DNA of 40,950 nt from Candidatus Edwardsiibacteriota bacterium (lineage in GTDB: Bacteria; Edwardsbacteria; AC1; EtOH8), in the NCBI GenBank assembly GCA_025453955.1, contig JALOPJ010000015.1, positions 1 through 40,950 on the forward strand, given 5' to 3'. The notes under the pieces are model-generated. The model saw nothing but the letters and a program-made list of their open reading frames with translations, was not told where the DNA came from and made no database searches. The translations under genes were made by a program, and so were the position numbers. Numbering within the stretch: the stretch's first letter is position 1; every line of letters starts with the position of its first letter. Below, piece after piece: positions 17,648-26,900 of this stretch.

Positions 17648-18574
17648 TTACTTGTTCACCTGGAACGTTCGGTCGCCCTTCTCCAGGAACTTCACGATCT
17701 GGTTGGCCGCGGCCAGCCCGGCGTTGATGTTGGCCTCCGAGGTCTCGGCCCCCATCTTCTTCTTGGTGGCGTGGTAGCGGTTACCCAGCTTCTCGGCGAT
17801 CTCGGCGTGGCAGTCCGGCGCGATGTCGGTGGCGTACTTGAGGTCCTCCCGCTCGGCCATGGCCTTCTTCAGGCCCTCCTCGTCGATCACCTCCTTGCGG
17901 GCGGTGTTGATCAGGGCGGCCCCCTTCTTCATCTTGGAGAGCAGGTCGTAGTTGATCGACTTCTTGGTCTTGTCGTTGGCCGGGATGTGCAGCGACACGT
18001 AGTCGCACTGGGAATAGAGGTCCTCGATCTTGTCGAATACCGTGACTCCCTCGGCTTCCATCTTGGCCTTGTCCACGAACGGATCGAAGGCGCAGACCGT
18101 CATGCCGAAGCCCTTGGCGATGCCGGCCACCAGCCTGCCGACGTTGCCGTAGGCGTGGATGCCCACCTTCTTGCCGCGCAACTCGGAGCCGTTGCCCTCG
18201 GTGAACTTGTTGCGGGCCAAAAAGACCATCATGCCCACGGCCAGCTCGGCCACGGCGTTGGAGTTCTGGCCCGGCGTGTTCATGGCGCAGACGCCCTTGG
18301 CCGTGGCCGCCGCCAGGTCGATGTTGTCGTAGCCCGCGCCGGCGCGGACGATCACCTTGAGGTTGGTGCCGGCCTCGATCACCGCCGCGTCGGCCTTGTC
18401 CGAGCGGATGATCATGGCGTCGGCGTCGGCCACCGCCTTCAGCAGGTCGGCCTTGTCGGTGTACTTCTCCAGCTTGACCAGGTCGTACTTCGCGTCGGCG
18501 AAGATCCTGGCGATGCCGTCCACCGCCACCTTGGCGAACGGCTTCTCGGTCGCCAGCAGAACTTTTCTAGCCAT
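17648..18574 (-). CDS. serA: D-3-phosphoglycerate dehydrogenase
   Basis: VRAGAGYDNIDLAAATAKGVCAMNTPGQNSNAVAELAVGMM, KKVGIHAYGNVGRLVA, INTARKEVIDEEGL. Confidence 0.9.
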   Translation of the reverse strand: MARKVLLATEKPFAKVAVDGIARIFADAKYDLVKLEKYTDKADLLKAVADADAMIIRSDKADAAVIEAGTNLKVIVRAGAGYDNIDLAAATAKGVCAMNTPGQNSNAVAELAVGMMVFLARNKFTEGNGSELRGKKVGIHAYGNVGRLVAGIAKGFGMTVCAFDPFVDKAKMEAEGVTVFDKIEDLYSQCDYVSLHIPANDKTKKSINYDLLSKMKKGAALINTARKEVIDEEGLKKAMAEREDLKYATDIAPDCHAEIAEKLGNRYHATKKKMGAETSEANINAGLAAANQIVKFLEKGDRTFQVNK

Positions 18575-18657
18575 GGTCACCTCTTTCGTTTGATGCGCAG
18601 CGTATCGGCGTACAGAATCCCCCTCCGGGGGTTGCCCGGAGAGGGATTGGGAAAATG

Positions 18658-19677
18658 CTAGGGATTCGCCTGCTCGAACTTCTTGATGAACGCCACCAGC
18701 TTCTGCACGCCCTCCAGCGGCATGGCGTTGTAGATGCTGGCCCGCATCCCGCCGGTCTTGCGGTGGCCGGAGAGCGTCACCAGGCCCTCCTTGGCGGCCT
18801 CGGCCAGGAACTTCTTGTCCAGCTCCTCCGACGGCGTACGGAGCGCGTCGTACAGCAGGGCCGCCTTCTGCTCGTTGAGCTTGTGCATCGCCGGGATGCC
18901 GCCCATCGCCAGCACGTGCTCGCACACCAGCTTGACGATGTAGACCGCGTAGCAGGGCGGGGTGTTGAACATCGAGCCGTTGTCGGCGTGGGTCTTGTAC
19001 TTCAGCATGGTCGGTGTCTCGGGCCGGCAGCGCTCGATCATGTCGTCGCGGATGATCACCACCGTGACGCCGGCCGGGCCCATGTTCTTCTGGGCGCCGG
19101 CGTAGATCAGCGCGAACTGGGTGACGTCGACCGGCTTGGACAGGATGTCCGACGACATGTCGCAGACCAGCGGCACGCCCTTGGTGTCGGGCATGCTCTT
19201 CCACGAGGTGCCGAAGATGGTGTTGTTGCTGGTGATGTGGACGTAGTCGGCGTCGGGCCGGAACTCGGCCGGCTTGATCTCGGGCAGGTAGCTGAACACC
19301 TGGTCCTCGGAGCTGGCCACCACCTTGACGTCGCCGTAGCGCTGGGCCTCCTTGATGGCCTTGGTCGACCACTCGCCGGTGTTGAGGTAGTCCGCCTTGC
19401 TGGACTTGACCATGAAGTTGAGCGGCACCATCGCGAACTGGGTGGAGGCCCCGCCCTGCAGGAACAGCACCTTGTAGTTGGCCGGGACGCCCATCAGGTC
19501 CCGGATGGCCTTCTCCGCGCCGTCGATGATCGACTGGTAGACCTTGGAGCGGTGGCTCATCTCCATCACCGACATCCCCGACCCCTGGTAGTCCAGCATC
19601 TCCGCCGCGGCCTGCTTCAGCACCGCCTCCGGCAGCATCCCCGGACCCGCCGAGAAATTGTAGATATTCCGCGCCAT
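18658..19677 (-). CDS. serC: Phosphoserine aminotransferase
   Basis: MARNIYNFSAGPGMLPEAVLKQAAAEMLDYQGSGMSVMEMSHRSKVYQSI; adjacent to serA. Confidence 0.95.
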   Translation of the reverse strand: MARNIYNFSAGPGMLPEAVLKQAAAEMLDYQGSGMSVMEMSHRSKVYQSIIDGAEKAIRDLMGVPANYKVLFLQGGASTQFAMVPLNFMVKSSKADYLNTGEWSTKAIKEAQRYGDVKVVASSEDQVFSYLPEIKPAEFRPDADYVHITSNNTIFGTSWKSMPDTKGVPLVCDMSSDILSKPVDVTQFALIYAGAQKNMGPAGVTVVIIRDDMIERCRPETPTMLKYKTHADNGSMFNTPPCYAVYIVKLVCEHVLAMGGIPAMHKLNEQKAALLYDALRTPSEELDKKFLAEAAKEGLVTLSGHRKTGGMRASIYNAMPLEGVQKLVAFIKKFEQANP

Positions 19678-19711
19678 GTCGTTCTCCTTGATCGTTTCGT
19701 TGAGGCGTTAC

Positions 19712-19761
19712 AAAAACGAATCCGCCGCAGCGCTCCCCGGGCCTCGCTGTTGGCGGAATTC
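19712..19761 (-). terminator. Intrinsic terminator between tRNA-Ala and serC
   Basis: Reverse strand GAATTCCGCC-aa-CAGCG-aggcccggggag-CGCTG-c-GGCGGATTC-GTTTTTG. Confidence 0.8.
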
Positions 19762-19820
19762 ATTCACCGGCGGAAAAACAGGATGCTCATCGTCTGTCCC
19801 GATCCCCCTCCGAGTCGGTC

Positions 19821-19896
19821 TGGTGGAGCTGAGCGGATTCGAACCGCTGGCCTGTACGATGCGAACGTACCGCTCTACCAACTGAGCTACAGCCCC
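19821..19896 (-). tRNA. tRNA-Ala(CGC)
   Basis: Cloverleaf GGGGCTG TA GCTC AGTTGGTA GAGC ... anticodon loop TTCGCAT, T-arm GGTTCGAATCC, acceptor CAGCTCC ACCA; G3:U70 identity pair, encoded CCA. Confidence 0.97.
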
Positions 19897-19945
19897 ACGT
19901 GTCTATTAATATGTCCCGTCGGCACTCCGGCCGGGCGCCCGGCGC

Positions 19946-20623
19946 TCATTCGGTCCTGGCGCTGATCCCGGATTCATCGGCCGCCACCGCGGCGACCCTG
20001 GACTGGCCGTACCGCTCGGCGATCTTGAGGTAGAACGCGGCCGCCTCGTCCATCTTGTTTTCGGCCACCATGGCCCTGGCCTGTTCCAGCAGCCGGGCGG
20101 CGGCGACCTCGGTCGAGTCGGTGGTCAGCTCGCCGCTGGCGATCCAGCCCGACTTGCCGTTGGGGAACTGGCACTCGGCGAACCCGTCCTTCTGCTTGGT
20201 GACCCAGAGCAGGAGCCCCTGCCTGGCCATGGCGGTGTCGGCCGCCAGCCGCGGACTGCTGGGATCGGGCCGCTGGTAGACCAGCAGCTCGCCGATCAGC
20301 ATCACCGCATAGTTGACGTCGGCCGGCACCAGGTATCTCGAGGGGATGTAGCCTTCCTTGTCGTCGGAGAGCCGGACCTTGGTCCAGGCCGAGTCCTGCT
20401 CCAGCACCACCACCTTCTCGCCGCGGTTGACGGTGGTCAGGTAGTTCTTGGGGTCCTTGACCTCCCGGGGCTGCAGGCGCACGGCCAGTTTGTTGTACTT
20501 GACCAGCGCTTCGGCCGGGCGGGACGGCTGCTCGCCCTGCGCCGCAGGGCTGGGCCCCTCCCGGCGCGGTCCGCACCCGGACAGCGCCACCAGGCCGATC
20601 AGGACGGGCAGGCATCGCCACAT
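19946..20623 (-). CDS. Lipoprotein with SH3-like domains
   Basis: Lipobox LVALSGC; TVNRGEKVVVLEQDSAWTKVRLSDDKEGYIPSRYL and LLLWVTKQKDGFAECQFPNGKSGWIASGEL (SH3b pattern). Confidence 0.8.
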   Translation of the reverse strand: MWRCLPVLIGLVALSGCGPRREGPSPAAQGEQPSRPAEALVKYNKLAVRLQPREVKDPKNYLTTVNRGEKVVVLEQDSAWTKVRLSDDKEGYIPSRYLVPADVNYAVMLIGELLVYQRPDPSSPRLAADTAMARQGLLLWVTKQKDGFAECQFPNGKSGWIASGELTTDSTEVAAARLLEQARAMVAENKMDEAAAFYLKIAERYGQSRVAAVAADESGISARTE

Positions 20624-20657
20624 GGCTGGTCTCCTCTGCGCCGGGTTCAAGGGAGTA

Positions 20658-20686
20658 ATTGTACCAAAAAAAGGTCCCCGTTTCAA
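20658..20686 (-). promoter_or_regulatory. sigma70-type promoter of SH3 lipoprotein
   Basis: Reverse strand TTGAAA-N17-TACAAT. Confidence 0.75.
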
Positions 20687-20700
20687 CCCTTTTGCACCGG

Positions 20701-21315
20701 TCAGTCGATGTGCATGGCCCGGAACATCGCCTGCAGCGACGCGTGGTCCGGCAGCAGCAGGAAGTACCCCATCAGCTTGATGCTGTTGTCGATGAAGGTG
20801 AACTCGTTCTTGATCGACACCACCACCCCGCCGCCGGAGCCGCCCGCCGACACCGCCTGCAGCACGGCGGCCGACGTGTCGAACAGCAGCCGCGGGGTCG
20901 ACGGCACCACCATCACGCCCAGCAGGTCGCCCAGGGCGTTCATGTAGGCGCAGGTCAGGATGTTGGAGGTCTCGTTGAGGGCCGAGCGCTCGATGTCGGA
21001 GAGCGCCGTGACCGTGCCCGGACCCCGCCGCAGCAGGGACTCGCAGAACTTGTAGGCCTCCGCCTCGGCGAACAGCATCAGCGTCCGGCCGCGGATGTCG
21101 CCCACCAGGTCGATCAGCACGCCCACCACCCGCTGGTCCGGGCCGCCGGTCTTGCCGAAGATGGCCGACAGCTCGTCGATGGTGATCACCGGGATGTTGA
21201 TCAGCACCTTCTGCCCGGTCATGTCGGACAGGGCGGTGGCCGCGTGGCCGGCGCCGATGTTCGACACCTCCTTGAGCGCGTCGATCTGGATGGTGCTGAG
21301 GGCGTTCAATTCCAT
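20701..21315 (-). CDS. cheC: CheC-family phosphatase
   Basis: LKEVSNIGAGHAATALSDM and LNETSNILTCAYMNAL (two ExxN active-site motifs). Confidence 0.85.
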   Translation of the reverse strand: MELNALSTIQIDALKEVSNIGAGHAATALSDMTGQKVLINIPVITIDELSAIFGKTGGPDQRVVGVLIDLVGDIRGRTLMLFAEAEAYKFCESLLRRGPGTVTALSDIERSALNETSNILTCAYMNALGDLLGVMVVPSTPRLLFDTSAAVLQAVSAGGSGGGVVVSIKNEFTFIDNSIKLMGYFLLLPDHASLQAMFRAMHID

Positions 21316-21348
21316 TCGTCAGTGCGTCCCGTCTTTCAGTGCGGCGTA

Positions 21349-21377
21349 ATCATACGACATTCGGCCGGGAAAATCAA
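21349..21377 (-). promoter_or_regulatory. Promoter of cheC
   Basis: Reverse strand TTGATT-N17-TATGAT. Confidence 0.6.
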
Positions 21378-21382
21378 CCCCG

Positions 21383-22258
21383 TCACTCGACATTCTGCGC
21401 CTGTTCCCGCATCTTCTCGAGCTGCTCCTTGAGCTCGACCACCAGCTGCGCGATCCCGGCGGCGCCGGCCTTGGACCCGATGGTGTTGGCCTCGCGGTTC
21501 ATCTCCTGCAGCAGGAAGTCCAGCCGCCGGCCGACCGGCTGCTTGCCGGCGAGGTAGGCGGCGAAGGCCGCGCAGTGGCTGCGCAGCCGCACCAGTTCCT
21601 CGGTGATGTCGGCGCGCTCGGCGAACAGCGCCACCTCCTGGGCCAGCCGGGCGGGGTCCAGCGCCAGCCCGCCGGCGATCTCGCGGACCCGGGCCTGCAG
21701 CCGTCGGCGGCGCTCGGCCGGGCGGCGCCGGGCCAGCGACTGGATCCGCCCGATCAGCCGTCCCAGCCGCCGCACCCGGCCGGCCAGGTCGCGCTGCAGC
21801 GCCCGGCCCTCGCGGCGGCGCATCTCGTCGAGGCGGTCCAGCGCGGCGGCCACGGCCGCGGCCAGCAGGTCCCAGCGCTCCCCGGGGTCGTCCGCCGCCG
21901 CGCCGCCGGCGACGACGCCCGGCAGGGCCACCAGCGTCCGCAGGTCGACGCCCCCCTTCAGGCCGTGCTCCCGCTTGAGGTCCCGCAGCTGGGCCAGGTA
22001 GCGGGCCACCTGCTCGCGGTCGATCACCGGCCGGGTCCCGGCCTCGCCGCCGCCGCCCACGGTCAGCACCACCGCGCCGCGCGGTACCCGCTGCTGCAGC
22101 AGTTCCCGGACCCGGCCTTCCAGCGGGGCCAGCTCGCCGGGCAGCCGCACGCTGTACTCCGCGAAACGGTGGTTGACCGTCCGCACCTCCGCGGACAGCG
22201 TCCGGCCGTCCCGGTGCTGCTCCGACCTTCCGTATCCCGTCATGCTCTTGATCATCAT
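21383..22258 (-). CDS. yicC: YicC/YloC family endoribonuclease
   Basis: MIKSMTGYGRSE...TVNHRFAEYSVRLP...FLLQEMNREANTIGSKA. Confidence 0.95.
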   Translation of the reverse strand: MMIKSMTGYGRSEQHRDGRTLSAEVRTVNHRFAEYSVRLPGELAPLEGRVRELLQQRVPRGAVVLTVGGGGEAGTRPVIDREQVARYLAQLRDLKREHGLKGGVDLRTLVALPGVVAGGAAADDPGERWDLLAAAVAAALDRLDEMRRREGRALQRDLAGRVRRLGRLIGRIQSLARRRPAERRRRLQARVREIAGGLALDPARLAQEVALFAERADITEELVRLRSHCAAFAAYLAGKQPVGRRLDFLLQEMNREANTIGSKAGAAGIAQLVVELKEQLEKMREQAQNVE

Positions 22259-22332
22259 CGTCTGCTCCGTTGCGGGGCGTTGGGGCCGTGCCGGCCGGCC
22301 CGGACCCAGCCGGGGGATGGCGGCATCCCGTG

Positions 22333-22362
22333 ATTATATCACAGCGGCGGGAGCCACGACAA
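22333..22362 (-). promoter_or_regulatory. Promoter of yicC
   Basis: Reverse strand TTGTCG-N18-TATAAT. Confidence 0.65.
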
Positions 22363-23961
22363 TCAAAATTCACCCCGCATCATCAGGTGCAGCTTGCCGT
22401 CGGCCGGCCGGTCGCCCCGGCCCAGGCCGTAATCGACCTGGAGCCTGCCCAGCCGGGTGTCCAGCCGCAGGCCGACGCCGTAGCCCGGTGCCAGCCGGTC
22501 GAGGCCGCGGTCGCGGTCGCGCAGATAGCCGCAGTCGCCGAACGGGTAGACCTCCAGCCCGCTGGCGACGGCCAGCCGGTACTCGGCGTTGATCCATCCC
22601 GCCTGGCTGGCCGCGAACTGCTGTTCGAGATAGCCCCGCACCGACGCGGCGCCGCCCAGCTGGTACTGGTCGGGCCGCGGCACGGGATGCTCGCTGCTGG
22701 ACAACGCCCGGGCGTGCCCGGCCAGATCGAGCCGCTGGGAGGCGGCCGTCGCCCGCGTCCACCGCAGGTCGAGCTCGGCGCGGCTGAGGGTGAACTGCAG
22801 GGACGGGTCGTACACCCGCTTGCGGCCGTAGCCCAGCTGCAGGCGCCAGCGCCAGCCGGTCAGGCCGCGCCGCGGGTCGCGATGGTCGCCCCGCACCTGC
22901 CACAGGCTGCCGTAGTGCAGGCTGCGCCGCACCGTCAGCTGGGGGCCGGGGACCGTCCGCTCGGCCGACGCGCCGATGCCGACCGTCAGCCGGTCGCCGG
23001 CGGGCAGCTCGCACAACACCTGGACGGCCGTCTGCACGTAGGACGAGTCCTCGATGCTGTGGCGGAGCGCTGCCGTCGCGCCGACCGGGGAACCAGCCAG
23101 CCACGGCTCTCGGTACGACGCCCGCAGCGACGAGGTGAAACGTCGCGGCCGCTGCCAGTGGAGCGACAGCTGCCGGGCCGTCCCCGAGATGTTGCGCAGC
23201 TCCAGGTCGAACGCGCCGGCCAGCCAGCCCGACTGCCCGGCGCCCTGGGTGTACCCGACGCCCCCGAACAGGCTGTTGTACCTGGGCTCGCGCACCGCGA
23301 ACACCACCTGCTCCCGCCCGGGTTCGGCCGTTTTCCGCACCGCGGCCAACTCGACCGTGCTGAACAGCCCCGACCGCACCAGCAGTCCGATGGTCCGGTC
23401 GATCTCGCGGGCGTCGAAGCGCCGGCCGATCCTCAGCGCTGCCAGCCGGCGGGCCGTGGCGTCCGTCGTGACCGATCTGCCGACGAACTCGATGCCGGCG
23501 ACCGTGACCAGCGGCCCCTCGGTGATCTCGTACCCGTAGCGGACGGTGTCGCCTGCCGTGCGCAGGCCGTCCAGCCTGACCGTCGCGTGGGGGAACCCCT
23601 CCTCGGCATAGGCCCGGGCCAGGCGGCGCAGGTCGTCCACCAGCAACCGCTGGTCGAAGAAGCCGCCGGGCCGCAACGCCAGCCGGTCCTCCAGGAACCG
23701 GCCCGCGACCATGGCGTTCCCCCGGAAGGACGGCCGGTCCGTCCGGTACCGCCGGCCGGAATCGGCCGTCGCGGTGCCGCGCATCACGGCGTCGAGGTAG
23801 CCCGCGTCGCGCAGCCGCGCCGCAGCCGTGCGCGCTGCTGCGGTGCCGTCACCCCGCGGTGCGGCGACGGCGTGCGCCGGCTCGACCGCGGTGCCGGCGG
23901 CGAGTGCCGGCGGTACCGCCGGCAGCGCGGTCAACAGGACGTACAGCAGCAACTGACGCAT
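22363..23961 (-). CDS. Second Omp85/BamA-TamA family outer-membrane protein
   Basis: Signal peptide, POTRA-like segments, YQLGGAASVRGYLEQQF barrel motif, terminal aromatic F; shares one base with upstream stop. Confidence 0.85.
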   Translation of the reverse strand: MRQLLLYVLLTALPAVPPALAAGTAVEPAHAVAAPRGDGTAAARTAAARLRDAGYLDAVMRGTATADSGRRYRTDRPSFRGNAMVAGRFLEDRLALRPGGFFDQRLLVDDLRRLARAYAEEGFPHATVRLDGLRTAGDTVRYGYEITEGPLVTVAGIEFVGRSVTTDATARRLAALRIGRRFDAREIDRTIGLLVRSGLFSTVELAAVRKTAEPGREQVVFAVREPRYNSLFGGVGYTQGAGQSGWLAGAFDLELRNISGTARQLSLHWQRPRRFTSSLRASYREPWLAGSPVGATAALRHSIEDSSYVQTAVQVLCELPAGDRLTVGIGASAERTVPGPQLTVRRSLHYGSLWQVRGDHRDPRRGLTGWRWRLQLGYGRKRVYDPSLQFTLSRAELDLRWTRATAASQRLDLAGHARALSSSEHPVPRPDQYQLGGAASVRGYLEQQFAASQAGWINAEYRLAVASGLEVYPFGDCGYLRDRDRGLDRLAPGYGVGLRLDTRLGRLQVDYGLGRGDRPADGKLHLMMRGEF

Positions 23962-26900
23962 CAGAAATACGCCCGCAGCTCGAACCGCACGGTGTGGACC
24001 GGCGCCGCGTCGGGTTCCTTGCGGCCGTCATACCCCCCCGACGAGGTCAGCGCGGAGCCGATGCGGTAGTCGAACTGCGCCGACCATGTCGTGGTCGTCC
24101 CCAGGGGCCTGGTGTACGAGAACTCCATCGGGATCTGCGACCGGTCGCGGTCGCACCAGCGGTGCGCCACGCCGGCCTCGACCCGCAGCCGTCCGGACAA
24201 ACCGAGGTGCCTCGTGAGGTACGGGCTCGCCGACATGCTGCGGTACATCACCGCCGGTGCCAGCAGGTCGAAGGCGGTCCGCGACAGCCGTTCCCGGGCA
24301 AACTCCCCTTTCAGCGCCGTCTCCAGGTCCCGGCCAGCCGGCATCCCGGCATCGCCGCCGGCGCGGATGACGTCGGAGCCGTTTTCCAGCACCCCCTCGC
24401 GGGTGCCGACCGCCGTCGTGCCGTATTCGGCGAATGCCGCGGCCCGCACCGACCGCGGCAGCGGCAGGAAAACTTCTGCCCGGCGCTCGGTGCCGCGGCT
24501 GGTGGCATGGCGTCCGGCGTAGCGGTTGTCGTCATTGCGCCGCCACCGCAGCCGGGCGCGGAGGTTCCAGCCGGCGGGCGACGAGTAGGTGGCGTCGCCG
24601 CTGAGATCGAGGTCGGATCGCAGGTTGCCGGTCGACCACAACCGGGACGGGGTGAAGACCAGCTGGCCCGCATCGATCCGGCGCGGAGCGCTGATCGCGG
24701 CGGCGCCCAGCAGGTCGATCCGCAAGCCCCGCCACCATCCCGCGGCACGCGACGGCGTCAGGCTGACGTAGGCCCGGGCCGAATTCTCGGCGGCCAGCTG
24801 GGAGCTGTCCTGATCGCGCACGATCCGCCGGTAGTCGCCGGTCGTGTCCGGATAATAACCGCCGGTGACCGGATCAAGGCTGTACTCCCCGGTGTGGTCC
24901 GGCACCCTGAGGTACAGCTCCTCCCTGGCGGTGACCGCGGCATTGCTGAGGCTGTAGTCGACCGTCGCCCGCACCTGGCCGTCCGGCCGGGCATGGTCGG
25001 CATGGAGGGACGCCAGGTGGGTGTGCCGGTCGCTGCCGACGGAACCGGGCCGGAACCGCACCGCGCGGTAGGTGTGGTCGACCGTGATCGCCAGCTGTCC
25101 CGGGTGCGACAGCTCCGCCCGGCTGGTGACGGTGCTGGTGTAGGACGTCCCGCTCCATGATCCGGCGGTCGAGTCCCGGCGGTCGTCGTCGCGGCGCCGG
25201 AGTTGCTGGCTGATGTTGATCCGCTCGCCTGCCAGCAGCCATCCGGCCGAGCCCTCGCGGTACCTCGACCCCGTGACGCCGCCCGCTCCCGCATCGAGCT
25301 GATCGGTGTTGCCGGCGAACCCGGCGTCCAGCCCCCACGGTCCCAGCCGCCATTGCGATGCCAGCAGATGCAGGTCCCGTCGCCCCTGGACCGGATCCAG
25401 ACCCGACCAGCTCCCGCCCACCAGGTGCCGCCGGTACTCATACGACAGCCGGGGTCCGGCCGGGACCGTTACGGCCGATCTGGCCAGGTATTTCCGGGCC
25501 CACGGTCCGCCGGGGAAATCGAGGCGGCCCCAACCGCCTCCCAGCGACGCCGCGACCGGCAGGATGTAGCCTCCCTCCCACTCCTGCGCGCGGTGCGGCG
25601 ACAGCGGATCGGGATTCTCGATGCCCGACCAGCCGTGGAGGCCCCACCGGGCCTCGAAATCCGGCGGCAGTTCCCGGTCGGGATTGCGATAGGAACTGCC
25701 GATCGAGGTCGCGTGGGACCGCAGTTCAAACCCGCCCCAGTCCAGGGAGTCGCGTTTCCATTCGAACCGGGCGGAACCGGCCCGGCCGCCGTTCGATCCG
25801 CCGTCGATCGACGAGAGCGTGTTGCGGTCGAACTGCGACAGGCTGCCCTCGACGCCGGCGCTGCCGCCGTTCCACCGGACCTCGCCGCGCAGGCCGGCGA
25901 CCCGGGATGACTGGGGGCTGACCAGCCGCCGGCGCGCCAGGTAGCCACCCAGGTTCGTTCCGACGTAGCGGAACCCGCCGATCGATGGATCGTACTCGTA
26001 ATCGCCCCGCCCCGCTCCCACCGGCGTGAACGTCACGGCGTAGTTGCCGATGCCGGTGGTGTCGCGCAGGTAGATCGAGTCGCTGCGGACATATGACCCA
26101 GTCCCCGGCTCGACTTGCGTTCCGCCGTCGACCCACAGCAGCATGGTGTCGGCGCCGGCCCGGGCCAGGGCCGCGCGCTGGCTGTCGCTGAGGGCCTCGC
26201 CCGCCGCACGGCCGGGGTCGTCCGATTCCTGGAAGAACGCCGCCCGGATACCGGCCCGCTGCCCCAGACGCAGCTCGCCGTCGGCATAGGTCAAGCCGCG
26301 CCGGTACCCGTCCGACAGGTACTGGTACTGGACGACGATCCGCGAGTCCCTGCCGATCGGCCGGCGGGGGGTGAAGGTCAGCTCGGCCCGGTCATAATCG
26401 ATCAGATAGTCCCCGCCCGCGCCCGGCTGCAACAGCCCGCCGTCGAGCCATACCTTCTGGCTGTTGGCCAGCAGCCGGACGTCGGCCGTCCCGTCGTCCG
26501 CGGTCAGCCGGTAGGGGCCCTGGCGGCCCTCCTGTCCGTCGATCCGCACCGTGCGGTGCCGTCCCTTGGCGATGGCGTAGGCCGCGCTCGCGGCGGCGCC
26601 GTCGGTCCTGATATCGGCCTGGGCTCCCTCCACCAAGCGCTCCAACCGGAGCAGCGACAGCGCCGGGGACGACACCGCAATGTCGCCCAGGGTCGCCGTC
26701 CAGCGGTCGGCGCGGGCCTGGATGAACATCCGTTCAAGCTGGCTCAGTTCAGTCGTGGTCCCGGTTTCAGTCAGGGGCAGGTTCTGATCGGACAGGTGGG
26801 CGTTGATCTCCAGCCCGGGCGAGATCCGGCCGGACGCGCTGAGGTTGAGCGCCTGGTCCAGCGACAGGTCGCGGCCCGAACCGGCCATGATGGAAAACGA

